Shown: in pieces, positions 16,047 through 24,144 of the stretch | Numbering within the stretch: the first letter of the stretch is position 1 | Layout of the letters: each line of letters begins with the position of its first letter | Source of the DNA: Paracoccaceae bacterium | Lineage (GTDB): Bacteria > Pseudomonadota > Alphaproteobacteria > Rhodobacterales > Rhodobacteraceae | Length of the DNA stretch: 48,174 bases | Reading direction: 5' to 3' | NCBI GenBank assembly: GCA_028285485.1 | Contig: JANQPC010000066.1 | Span: 1 to 48,174 of the forward strand | Position numbers and translations under genes: made by a program | Notes under the pieces: generated by a model | Seen by the model: the letters and a program-made list of their open reading frames with translations, nothing else | Database searches by the model: none | Told to the model about the DNA's origin: nothing

Positions 16047-16835
16047 TTAACGACTGATCCAGGGCCACGCCGCACCGTCGCGCAGAACCGCGCGGGCGGC
16101 AGGGCGATAGCTTTCCCTGTCGCTGGTATGCGCGGTGCCCTCGTGCAGGATTTCGGGCGCTGCAAGCCGAAGCGGCCCCCGCCCGCCCTTGATAGCAGAC
16201 ACAAGGATAAGGCTCGCATCGCGCCCCACGCGTGGGGCGAGCGGGTGGATTTCGATACTGCCCGCGCGGCCCTCTAGCGCTGCCAGCACATCGCCCAGGC
16301 GATCGGGGCGCTGGATCAGCGTGATCTGCCCGCCCGGGCGCAGCCGCCGGAGGCCCGTATCCACCCAGGCCGCAAGCGGTTTGGCCTCGCCCAACCCCGC
16401 TTCGCGCCCGGGATCGGCGGCGGCAGGCCGGGTGCCCGCACGAAAATAGGGCGGGTTGGCGATAACATGATCGAAACTTTGCGCGCGGAGCGCGGCGGGC
16501 AGATCGGCGATATCGGCAGTTATCACCTCCATCACCGTGCCGTTGGCCGCAGCGTTGGCGCGCGCCAGGTCTGCATAGGGCGCCTGCAGCTCCACCCCCG
16601 TCAGCGCAAGGCCCGGCACCCGGGCCGCAAGGCAAAGTGGGGCCACCCCGGCGCCGCAGCCAACCTCCAGCACCGCTTCGCCCCCCGCTGCGGGCACAGC
16701 TGCCGCAAGGAACACCGGATCCACGCCTGCGCGGTATCCCCGGCGCGGCTGATCGATGCGAAGTCGCCCGCCCAGGAAATGATCGCTGCGCAGATCCTCC
16801 GCCGCGAAGCCTTCAGCCTGCAACGGCAATGTCAT
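16047..16835 (-). CDS. TrmN6-like SAM-dependent methyltransferase
   Basis: A 262-residue Rossmann methyltransferase of the tRNA1(Val) adenine-N6 (TrmN6/YfiC) type. It has the SAM motif VLEVGCGAGVAPLCLA near residue 55, the acidic 'TGVELQ' and the amino-methyltransferase signature NPPYF near residue 127. The predicted reaction is methylation of an adenine in tRNA, but the NPPY family is broad and the substrate is inferred. The ATG at 16835 lies 23 nt inside the end of the DUF2007 gene, so the two are co-translated. Length is close to the family norm. Confidence 0.83.
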   Translation of the reverse strand: MTLPLQAEGFAAEDLRSDHFLGGRLRIDQPRRGYRAGVDPVFLAAAVPAAGGEAVLEVGCGAGVAPLCLAARVPGLALTGVELQAPYADLARANAAANGTVMEVITADIADLPAALRAQSFDHVIANPPYFRAGTRPAAADPGREAGLGEAKPLAAWVDTGLRRLRPGGQITLIQRPDRLGDVLAALEGRAGSIEIHPLAPRVGRDASLILVSAIKGGRGPLRLAAPEILHEGTAHTSDRESYRPAARAVLRDGAAWPWISR

Positions 16836-17028
16836 TATCCCGCAGCACCGCCGCGGCGCGGAAATGATCGCGGTCGCGCACCATGATCCGGCGCGGCAAA
16901 ATGCCGATCGATCCTTCTAGGACGCTCATGTGGACGTCCATTTCGAAGAAGTCTATATCCTCCCCACGCAGGAGCGCGGTGGCAAAGGCGATCAGAGTGG
17001 GATCGTTGGTGCGCATGAGTTCCCGCAT
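16813..17028 (-). CDS. DUF2007 small protein
   Basis: A 71-residue protein starting MRELMRTNDPTLIAFATALL with the conserved 'MDVHMSVLEGSIGILPRRIMV' core of the DUF2007 family (putative signal-transducing or PII-interacting fold in older annotation; no function established). The start at 17028 is chosen over the longer upstream frame because it matches the conserved N-terminus. It overlaps the methyltransferase start by 23 nt. Divergent from the polyprenyl synthase gene with only 56 bp between start codons, which hold a perfect dyad. Confidence 0.85.
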   Translation of the reverse strand: MRELMRTNDPTLIAFATALLRGEDIDFFEMDVHMSVLEGSIGILPRRIMVRDRDHFRAAAVLRDNDIAVAG

Positions 17029-17043
17029 ATCACCGGAGATAAA

Positions 17044-17063
17044 GACAAGCGCGCCGGCTTGTC
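17044..17063. promoter_or_regulatory. Perfect dyad in the DUF2007/polyprenyl synthase divergent region
   Basis: GACAAGC (17044-17050) and GCTTGTC (17057-17063) are perfect 7-bp arms around GCGCCG, in the 56-bp gap between two divergent start codons. Position and symmetry suggest an operator for a dimeric repressor controlling one or both genes, or a hairpin in the 5' leader of either. Confidence 0.4.
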
Positions 17064-17084
17064 GAGCGATCTGACGAGAGAGTG

Positions 17085-18086
17085 ATGGGCCTCGACGACG
17101 CAACCGTCAAACCGCACGAACGCCTTGCGGCCTATCTCAGCGAAGATCTCGCCGCGGTGGATGCGCTGATCGCCGAACGCATGGTTTCGGCGCATGCCCC
17201 GCGCATCCCCGAGGTCACTGCGCATATCGTGGGCGCGGGCGGCAAGCGCCTGCGCCCGATGCTGACGCTCGCCGCTGCCCGGCTCATGGGCTACGCGGGG
17301 CCGCACCACCGGGCTTTGGCGGCCACGGTGGAGTTCATCCACACCGCCACACTGCTGCATGACGATGTGGTGGATGAAAGCGGGCAGCGGCGCGGGCGGC
17401 CCACCGCGAACCTGTTGTGGGACAACAAGTCTTCCGTGCTTGTGGGCGATTATCTCTTCGCGCGATCCTTCCAGTTGATGGTGGAGCCCGGATCGCTCCA
17501 AATCCTCAGCATCCTGTCGAACGCCGCGGCCACGATTGCCGAGGGCGAGGTGCTGCAACTCACCGCCGCCCAGAACATCGCAACCGATGAGGCGATCTAC
17601 GCCCAGGTGATCCGCGGCAAAACGGCGGCGCTCTTCTCAGCAGCCACGGAGGTGGGCGGCGTTGTGGCCGATGCCACGGATGCTGAGATTGCGGCCCTTC
17701 ATGCCTATGGCGATGCGCTCGGCATGGCCTTCCAGATTGCCGACGATCTTCTGGATTACGAAGGCGATGCGGGGGCGACGGGCAAGAATGTGGGCGACGA
17801 TTTCCGCGAGCGGAAGGTCACGCTGCCGGTGATCAAGGCGGTCGCCGCGGCGGATGGCACGGAGCGGGCGTTTTGGCAGCGGGTCATCGAAACCGGCGAT
17901 CAGCAAGAGGGCGATCTGGACGAGGCGCTGGCACTCTTCGCCCGCCACGGTGCGCTGGAGGCAACGCGCGATGAGGCGTTCGGCTGGGCGGCCAAGGCGC
18001 GCGAAGCACTGGGGCACCTTCCGGATCATGAGCTGCGGGGCATGCTTTCCGACCTTGCCGACTACGTGGTGGCGCGGCTCAACTGA
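17085..18086 (+). CDS. ispB: Long-chain polyprenyl diphosphate synthase (quinone side chain)
   Basis: The enzyme extends farnesyl diphosphate with isopentenyl diphosphate to an all-trans C40-C50 chain for ubiquinone; in this family the product is usually decaprenyl. The 333-residue protein has both aspartate-rich motifs, DDVVD (93-97) and DDLLD (220-224), and 'GAGGKRLRPML' near residue 50. The ATG at 17085 is used; a GTG one codon earlier (17082) is possible, but GAGAG spacing fits the ATG better. Its 3' end overlaps the convergent ispE by 8 nt. Chain length cannot be read from the sequence with certainty. Confidence 0.93.
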   Translation: MGLDDATVKPHERLAAYLSEDLAAVDALIAERMVSAHAPRIPEVTAHIVGAGGKRLRPMLTLAAARLMGYAGPHHRALAATVEFIHTATLLHDDVVDESGQRRGRPTANLLWDNKSSVLVGDYLFARSFQLMVEPGSLQILSILSNAAATIAEGEVLQLTAAQNIATDEAIYAQVIRGKTAALFSAATEVGGVVADATDAEIAALHAYGDALGMAFQIADDLLDYEGDAGATGKNVGDDFRERKVTLPVIKAVAAADGTERAFWQRVIETGDQQEGDLDEALALFARHGALEATRDEAFGWAAKAREALGHLPDHELRGMLSDLADYVVARLN

Positions 18087-18951
18087 TTTGCGGGGCAGCT
18101 GCGGTGGCCTGGCTGCCGAGCGTGCAGGCCTGCACCCACCAGTCGGGAAATTCTTCGGATATCTGGCGGGCGGCTTGGCTTGCGTCATCCGGCCGCGAGA
18201 ACAGGCCAAATACCGTGGCGCCGGAACCCGACATCCGGGCAAGCGCGCATCTTGGAGCGCGGGCGACGGCGGCGGTTACCTCTGCGATCAGCGGTAGGTG
18301 GCGGATGGCAGGCGGAGCAAGATCGTTGCGCAGGGTTGCGATCCAGCCGATCGCCTCTGCCAGCGCGGGCCGTTCCGGCAGCGGCTCGGGCAACGCGGGG
18401 TTGGTTTTTTCGCTGAGCGCGGCGAAAACCGCTGGCGTTGCAACGCCACGGCGGGGGTTGACGAGCACCGCAGGCAGATCCGGAAAGCCGTGGACCGGTG
18501 TTATCACCTCGCCGACCCCGCGCGCGCGGCTCATCTCTGGCGCCAGGCACATGGGCACATCCGCGCCGAGGGCGGCTGCCTTTGCGGCGCTCACAGGCGA
18601 TCCGCACCCGAGCGCCGCGACCCCGCGTAGCAAGGCGGCGGCATCGGCAGAGCCCCCGCCGATCCCCGCAGCCGCGGGCAGATGCTTTTCGAGGGCGATC
18701 TCGAATACGTTATTGGGGGCGGAGAGGCGGGCCGCTTGCAGAACAAGATTGTCCGGGCCTTCCGGCACGTCGCCCGCGAACGGGCCCGTAACAGTGAACC
18801 GAGATTGGCGGGCCTCTGAGATCGTCAGAAGATCACCCACATCCGCGAAGGTCACGAGGCTATCAAGCAGGTGATAGCCATCGTCGCGTTGGCCGGTGAT
18901 GTGAAGGGCTAGGTTGATCTTCGCAGGCGCGAAGATCCTAGCCGTCGTCAT
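18079..18951 (-). CDS. ispE: 4-diphosphocytidyl-2-C-methyl-D-erythritol kinase
   Basis: IspE phosphorylates CDP-methylerythritol in the non-mevalonate (MEP) isoprenoid pathway, which feeds the polyprenyl synthase encoded convergently next to it. The 290-residue GHMP kinase shows 'FAPAKINLALHITGQRDDGYH' at the N-terminus (family signature), the ATP-binding loop 'LPAAAGIGGGSADAAA' and the C-terminal 'MSGSGATVFGLF'. Start ATG at 18951 lies 14 nt inside the end of the upstream TPR gene, implying coupling. The 3' end overlaps ispB by 8 nt. Confidence 0.96.
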   Translation of the reverse strand: MTTARIFAPAKINLALHITGQRDDGYHLLDSLVTFADVGDLLTISEARQSRFTVTGPFAGDVPEGPDNLVLQAARLSAPNNVFEIALEKHLPAAAGIGGGSADAAALLRGVAALGCGSPVSAAKAAALGADVPMCLAPEMSRARGVGEVITPVHGFPDLPAVLVNPRRGVATPAVFAALSEKTNPALPEPLPERPALAEAIGWIATLRNDLAPPAIRHLPLIAEVTAAVARAPRCALARMSGSGATVFGLFSRPDDASQAARQISEEFPDWWVQACTLGSQATAAAPQIS

Positions 18952-20638
18952 TGGCGACCTGAAGGGGCTCGGCGCCCTCTTCGGACAGAACGGCGTCAAG
19001 CCCGATCTCCAGCTTGCGGCGAATGCGGTCGGCCTCCTCTGGCTCGGGGTCAAACGACAAGGCGCGATGCCACTGGAATTCGGCCTCTCGCACCCGGCCC
19101 ACGGCCCAATACACATCGCCCAGATGATCGTTGATGATCGGATCCACCGGCAGCAGCTCCACCGCGCGTTCCATATGCACCACGGCCTCTTCGTAGCGGC
19201 CCAGGCGGTAAAGCACCCAGCCCAGCGAATCCGTGATGTAGCCCGAATTCGGTTCGCCTTCGACGGCGCGTTCGATCAGATCCAGCGCTTCGTCGAGATT
19301 GGTCTGCATCTCCACGAAGGAATAGCCGAGGTAGTTCAGAACCTGAGGCTGCTCCGGCTGCAACTCCAACGCCTTGCGGAAATCGGCCTCTGCGTTCGGC
19401 CAGTTCCCGGTGCGCTCATGGGTGATCCCGCGGGAGAAGAAGAGCGACCAGTGCGCGCGCATCGGCGTATCGATCAGGGCGATGGCGCGGTCATAGGGGC
19501 CTGTCGCCTCCTCGAACCGCTCAAGCCGCCGCAGCGTATCGCCCAGGGTCACGTGAACGATCGGCAGATCGGCATGGGTTTTGCCAAGCTGGGTCAGCAC
19601 CTCAATGGCGGCTTCCGTGCGGCCCGCCTGGGTCAGCGCCTCGGCCCGCCCCATCTCGGCAATGTGGAAATAGGGATGGGCGAGCGGCACGGCATCGTAA
19701 ACAACCGTGGCCAGTTCGTAGCGATCCATCCGTTCGAGAAGCTCGGCCGTCAGGATCTTGCCCTCGATATGGTCTTCCCGCAACGCGTTGACGATGCGGG
19801 AATAAAGCAGCGTGAAGGCATCGGAGGCTTCGCCGGTGAGCGCCGTGGCGATGCTGAAATGCATCTCGGCAATCCCGTCAATCGGGTTGCGGACAACGGT
19901 GAACGGGGTCACGCCCCCCGCCGCGATCCGGTTCCGCAACGATGTCAGGTACGGGTCTGGTGCCCGTTCGATGGCTTCGTCAAGCGTGGCAAGCGCTGCT
20001 GCATTGTCTTCGAGCTGCACCAGAACCTCGGCATGGGCGCTGACGCCCCGCGCGGTGAGGCGCAGGTTGACCCCGGCCTCGCCCTCGAAAATCGCATTGG
20101 CCCCTTCGAAATCGCCCACGGCTGCAAGCGCAAGAGCCCGGTGGTAAAGCCCGAAGGCCTGCGTGCCCCGGCCCTCTTCGATCTCCGTAAACGTCTCCAG
20201 CGCCGTTGACATGCTGCCATCGCCCACATGGGCCCAGGCTTTCAGCAAGCTGTCGTAGAGCGGGCCAACGGAGCGGCCGCCTTCAAGCTCGGAAAGGATT
20301 TCGCCCCAAGCCTCGCGCCGCGCCATATCGCCGAAAAGAACAAGGCTTGCGATCTGGCTTTCCACCCCCAGCTGATCCATCCGGCGGGCAAGCGGAATGG
20401 CCCGATCAAGATCGCCAAGGGAAAGATAGGCACCCATCGTGCTTTCAACCAGCTCGGGATTATTGCGATCGCTAATCAAGGCGCGCGCGAAATACTGCGC
20501 GGCGGCCTCGAAATCGCTTTCACCCCCGGCCTGGCGGGCAGCCAGATAAGCACCGGAATTTCCGGCCTTTGCGGCTATCGGAGCAAGGGCTGCCGCGGCG
20601 GCGACGGCCATTGAAAACAGGGCGGGCTTTAGATGCAT
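18938..20638 (-). CDS. Exported tetratricopeptide-repeat protein
   Basis: A 566-residue protein with a signal peptide (MHLKPALFSMAVAAAAALAP..., cleavage likely after AKA at residue 25) and many TPR-like helical pairs across its whole length. The clearest run is the C-terminal third, for example 'EAEFQWHRALSFDPEPEEA' and 'AVVHMERAVELLP'. It is probably a periplasmic scaffold for protein-protein contacts; partners are unknown. The start at 20638 fits the signal peptide and an AGGAG ribosome site. ispE follows with a 14-nt overlap. Similar TPR genes sit between etf-qo and ispE in relatives, as far as I recall. Confidence 0.85.
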   Translation of the reverse strand: MHLKPALFSMAVAAAAALAPIAAKAGNSGAYLAARQAGGESDFEAAAQYFARALISDRNNPELVESTMGAYLSLGDLDRAIPLARRMDQLGVESQIASLVLFGDMARREAWGEILSELEGGRSVGPLYDSLLKAWAHVGDGSMSTALETFTEIEEGRGTQAFGLYHRALALAAVGDFEGANAIFEGEAGVNLRLTARGVSAHAEVLVQLEDNAAALATLDEAIERAPDPYLTSLRNRIAAGGVTPFTVVRNPIDGIAEMHFSIATALTGEASDAFTLLYSRIVNALREDHIEGKILTAELLERMDRYELATVVYDAVPLAHPYFHIAEMGRAEALTQAGRTEAAIEVLTQLGKTHADLPIVHVTLGDTLRRLERFEEATGPYDRAIALIDTPMRAHWSLFFSRGITHERTGNWPNAEADFRKALELQPEQPQVLNYLGYSFVEMQTNLDEALDLIERAVEGEPNSGYITDSLGWVLYRLGRYEEAVVHMERAVELLPVDPIINDHLGDVYWAVGRVREAEFQWHRALSFDPEPEEADRIRRKLEIGLDAVLSEEGAEPLQVANDDG

Positions 20639-20734
20639 GCCGGAATGCTCTCCTCTGATCGACGAAAGCCTAGCGGGGCCGGCCCGCCACGGCAATCACC
20701 CCGGCAGATTGGCGCGCCCCGGCTGACAAATCCG

Positions 20735-22387
20735 TTACATATTGGGGTAATTGGGCCCGTCGCCGCCCTGTGGCACTGTCCAAACGATGTTTTGCGAAGG
20801 ATCCTTGATATCGCAGGTTTTGCAATGCACGCAGTTCTGAAAATTGATTACGAAGCGCGGTTCCGCTCCCTCATCTTCCACAACCTCGTAAACGCCGGCT
20901 GGGCAGTACCGCTGGGCGGGTTCGGCATATTGCGGCAGGTTTGTCTGGATCGGCACGGTGGCATCCTTCAGCGTAAGATGCGCAGGCTGGCTTTCCTCGT
21001 GGTTCGTCATCGAGAAGCTTACATTGGTGAGGCGATCGAAGCTGAGCACCCCATCGGGTTTGGGGTAGTCGATCGGTGTGGCATCCGCGGCCTTGCCCGT
21101 TGCCTCGGCATCGGATTTGCCGTGGCCCACCGTGCCAAACAGCGACAGGCCGAAGAGGTTATTTGTCCACATATCTAGCCCACCGGCGGTGAGCGAGGCC
21201 ATCAGCCCGTATTTTGACCAGATGGGTTTGACGTTGCGCACGCGCTTGAGATCGCGGCCGATGGGGCCCGTGCGCAGCTCGTCATCGTAATCGCTCAGCT
21301 CATCCGAGGCACGGCCCGCGGCCATGGCGGCCTGTGCCGCCTCAGCCGCCGCGATGCCCGAGAGCATCGCGTTGTGATTGCCCTTGATGCGGGGCACATT
21401 CACAAGGCCCACGGAGCAGCCCAGAAGCGCCACCCCGGGTGCCACCGCTTTGGGCATGGATTGGTAGCCACCCTCGGTGATTGCCCGGGCGCCGTAAGCG
21501 ATGCGCTTTCCGCCCTCCAGAAGCTTGGCCACCATCGGGTGATGCTTGAAGCGCTGAAATTCCATATACGGGTAAAGATGCGGGTTTTCGTAGTTCAGGT
21601 GAACCACGAAGCCCACGTAAACCTGATTGTTATCAAGGTGGTAGATGAAGGATCCGCCGCCTGCGTTGCGTCCGAGCGGCCAGCCCATGGTGTGGGTCAC
21701 GCTGCCCTCGCGATGCTTTTCCGGATCGATTTCCCAGATCTCTTTCATGCCGAGGCCGTATTTCTGGGGCTCGGCATTGGCATCGAGGCTGTATTTCGCG
21801 ATCACCTGCTTTGAGAGCGATCCGCGCACGCCTTCGCCGAGGAACACGTATTTGCCGTGCAATTCCATGCCCGGCTCATAGCCATCGGAGGGCGTGCCGT
21901 CGCTGTTCAGGCCAAACTCGCCCGCGACAACGCCCTTAACCTCGCCATCGGCGCCATAGACCATCTCGGAACAGGCCATGCCAGGAAAGATTTCAACGCC
22001 AAGCGCTTCGGCCTGTTCCGCCAGCCAGCGGCAGACATTGCCCATGGAGACGATGTAGTTGCCATGGTTGTTCATAAGCGGCGGCATCATGGCGTTCGGC
22101 AGCCGCACCTGCCCCGCCTCACCGAGCATATAGAACGCATCACTGCGTACCGGCACGGTCACCGGGGCGCCCTTGTCGCGCCAGTCGGGGATCAGCGCGT
22201 CTAGCCCCGAGGGATCGAGCACGGCGCCGGACAGGATATGCGCGCCCACTTCCGAGCCCTTTTCAAGCACCACGACCGAAAGATCGGCATCAAGCTGTTT
22301 CAGGCGGATCGCGGCGGAAAGCCCGGCAGGCCCGGCGCCGACGATCACCACATCGTATTCCATGGATTCGCGTTCGATTTCGGCCAT
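20735..22387 (-). CDS. Electron transfer flavoprotein-ubiquinone oxidoreductase
   Basis: ETF-QO passes electrons from acyl-CoA dehydrogenases, via ETF, to ubiquinone in the inner membrane. The 550-residue protein has the FAD dinucleotide fold GAGPAGLSAAI near residue 17, a ubiquinone-binding central region and a C-terminal [4Fe-4S] ferredoxin-like segment with 'YCPAGVYEV' and 'NCVHCKTCDIKDP'. Length matches the mitochondrial and bacterial enzyme. GGAGG lies before the ATG at 22387. Its presence fits the acyl-CoA dehydrogenase at 31041. Divergent from greA across 250 bp. Confidence 0.96.
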   Translation of the reverse strand: MAEIERESMEYDVVIVGAGPAGLSAAIRLKQLDADLSVVVLEKGSEVGAHILSGAVLDPSGLDALIPDWRDKGAPVTVPVRSDAFYMLGEAGQVRLPNAMMPPLMNNHGNYIVSMGNVCRWLAEQAEALGVEIFPGMACSEMVYGADGEVKGVVAGEFGLNSDGTPSDGYEPGMELHGKYVFLGEGVRGSLSKQVIAKYSLDANAEPQKYGLGMKEIWEIDPEKHREGSVTHTMGWPLGRNAGGGSFIYHLDNNQVYVGFVVHLNYENPHLYPYMEFQRFKHHPMVAKLLEGGKRIAYGARAITEGGYQSMPKAVAPGVALLGCSVGLVNVPRIKGNHNAMLSGIAAAEAAQAAMAAGRASDELSDYDDELRTGPIGRDLKRVRNVKPIWSKYGLMASLTAGGLDMWTNNLFGLSLFGTVGHGKSDAEATGKAADATPIDYPKPDGVLSFDRLTNVSFSMTNHEESQPAHLTLKDATVPIQTNLPQYAEPAQRYCPAGVYEVVEDEGAEPRFVINFQNCVHCKTCDIKDPSQNIVWTVPQGGDGPNYPNM

Positions 22388-22429
22388 CGCTTCGCCTCCG
22401 GCGCTTGAGTTCGGTGCCGCAGCATAGGG

Positions 22430-22473
22430 CGGCCAAGATAACGCAAAAGGGCTATCTTTCGGGCCCTTGGCCG
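22430..22473. repeat. Nested inverted repeats upstream of ETF-QO
   Basis: CGGCCAAG (22430-22437) pairs with CTTGGCCG (22466-22473), and the overlapping inner AAGATA (22435-22440) pairs with TATCTT (22453-22458). The two stems share bases, so they are alternatives rather than one hairpin. Located 43-86 bp upstream of the ETF-QO start in the 250-bp divergent region; no other gene or clear RNA is visible in that gap. Confidence 0.45.
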
Positions 22474-22637
22474 TCAACAACGACGCGGCGAAAAGTAGCG
22501 CCGCCATGCGGTGTTGCGGCCAGGGGGAGGCGGGATTGGCCCACCGAGCCCTTGCAATCCCAGCGGCATTTGGGTCAGGTGTGCAAATTCTCGTGACCGG
22601 GGTGGTTTACCCCGCCCGTTCGCAGCCGGATGGATCA

Positions 22638-23108
22638 ATGGAAAAGATACCGCTCACCCGCGCGGGCCACACCGCGCTCAGCGAAGAATTGAAAGCGCTC
22701 AAAACCGTGGAGCGCCCAGCCGTGATCCGTGCGATTGCCGAGGCCCGCGAACATGGCGATCTGTCGGAGAACGCCGAATACCACGCCGCGCGGGAGAAGC
22801 AGAGCTTCATCGAGGGCCGGGTGAAGGAGCTTGAGGGCATTCTTTCGCTCGCGGATGTAATCGATCCAGCATCGCTGGCCGGTGCCGTGAAATTCGGCGC
22901 CCGCGTGACGGTGGTGGATGAAGATACCGACGAAGAGAAAACCTATCAGATTGTTGGAGAGCCCGAGGCGGATATCGAACGCGGGTTGCTCAACATCAAA
23001 TCACCGCTCGCCCGGGCGCTCATCGGGAAAGACGAAGGCGATTCCGTAGAAGTGCGCACACCGGGCGGCGAAAAGAGCTATGAAATTCTGAACATCGAGT
23101 ATAGCTGA
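22638..23108 (+). CDS. greA: Transcription elongation factor GreA
   Basis: GreA rescues backtracked RNA polymerase by stimulating cleavage of the transcript 3' end. The 156-residue product has the N-terminal coiled coil with the acidic tip motif 'EHGDLSENAEYHAAREKQ' (D and E residues that reach the polymerase active site) and the C-terminal FKBP-like domain ending 'YEILNIEYS'. The ATG at 22638 gives MEKIPLTRAGHTAL, the family N-terminus. The next gene on the same strand starts 26 nt later. Confidence 0.97.
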   Translation: MEKIPLTRAGHTALSEELKALKTVERPAVIRAIAEAREHGDLSENAEYHAAREKQSFIEGRVKELEGILSLADVIDPASLAGAVKFGARVTVVDEDTDEEKTYQIVGEPEADIERGLLNIKSPLARALIGKDEGDSVEVRTPGGEKSYEILNIEYS

Positions 23109-23133
23109 CGCTGGGGCTGGGGGGCACGGCGCG

Positions 23134-24144
23134 ATGGTCGAACAGGAACGCAAACGGCCAATAGTTGATCTCGGGGTATTCGCGCGCGCAGGCCAGGGCC
23201 GCGGGCTGACGAATGGCGAGTTGATTGCGCTTGCCCTGTCGCTTGTCTGGCTCGTTCTGGCCACGCTGTTCTTCTTCGTCACCGGTGGCCGGGAAGCGGC
23301 GGATGTGCGCGACCCCCTGCGCGGGATGATGGTGGCAATTGCCGTGTTCATGCCGATTGCGCTGATCTGGGTGGCTGCGATTGCCGCGAGCAGCGCCCGT
23401 TCTGTCCGCGAAGAAACCGCCCGGCTTCAGGAATCGCTCGATAGCATGCGCCAGGCCTATGTGGCGCAGCGCCAGATGTCTGGCATGGGGGTAAAGGACA
23501 CCCTTGAACGCAAGCTCGATTCCCTGATCGCGGCGCAGAAGGAGACGGATGCCAAGCTTGCCACCTTCTCATCCTCCCGGCTGTCGATCGTTACCGAAGC
23601 GAAGGCCGCGGCAGCGGAAAGCGCGGGCGAAACGCAAAGCGATCTTGGCTTTGAAAGCGCCGAGGCCGAGCCGCCGATCACCGTGCATGATTTCATCACC
23701 GCGCTGAACTTTCCAAAAACGGCGGAGGATCGTGCGGGCTTTGATGCGCTGGCCCGCGCGATGCGCGACAGGCGTGCGGCAGAGCTTATTCAGGCCAGCC
23801 AGGACGTGCTCACGCTTCTCAGCCAGGATGGCATCTACATGGACGATATGATGCCCGATCGCGCCCGCCCTGAAGTGTGGCGCCGCTTTGCCAAGGGTGA
23901 ACGCGGGCGGCCGATTGCTGAACTGGGCGGGATACGGGACCGGTCCGGCATCGCGCTTGCCGCCGCGCGCATGCGGCGCGATCACGTGTTTCGCGACACC
24001 GTGCACCACTTCCTGCGCAAGTTCGATCAGGTGTTTTCCGAGTTCGCCGAACATGCCAGCGATGCCGAGATTGCGGCACTGGCCGAAACGCGTACGGCGC
24101 GTGGCTTCATGCTGCTAGGCCGTGTGGCGGGCACCTTCGATTAA
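23134..24144 (+). CDS. Two-helix membrane protein with coiled coil, unknown function
   Basis: A 336-residue protein I cannot name. Two transmembrane helices lie at about residues 28-50 and 65-88, followed by a predicted coiled coil (about 90-160, 'SVREETARLQESLDSMRQAY' onward), a variable linker and a C-terminal helical domain from about 185 with 'PITVHDFITALNFPKTAED' and many Arg/Asp residues. Topology suggests a cytoplasmic C-terminal domain held at the membrane. It follows greA by 26 nt and is probably co-transcribed with it. Its stop overlaps that of the convergent MoeA-type gene by 4 nt. Seems restricted to Rhodobacteraceae, from memory. Confidence 0.75.
   Translation: MVEQERKRPIVDLGVFARAGQGRGLTNGELIALALSLVWLVLATLFFFVTGGREAADVRDPLRGMMVAIAVFMPIALIWVAAIAASSARSVREETARLQESLDSMRQAYVAQRQMSGMGVKDTLERKLDSLIAAQKETDAKLATFSSSRLSIVTEAKAAAAESAGETQSDLGFESAEAEPPITVHDFITALNFPKTAEDRAGFDALARAMRDRRAAELIQASQDVLTLLSQDGIYMDDMMPDRARPEVWRRFAKGERGRPIAELGGIRDRSGIALAAARMRRDHVFRDTVHHFLRKFDQVFSEFAEHASDAEIAALAETRTARGFMLLGRVAGTFD

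Noticed and set aside
18914-20209. Long plus-strand open frame opposite the TPR gene
   Set aside because: Antisense of a gene with signal peptide, ribosome site and TPR features; no motif in the plus frame.
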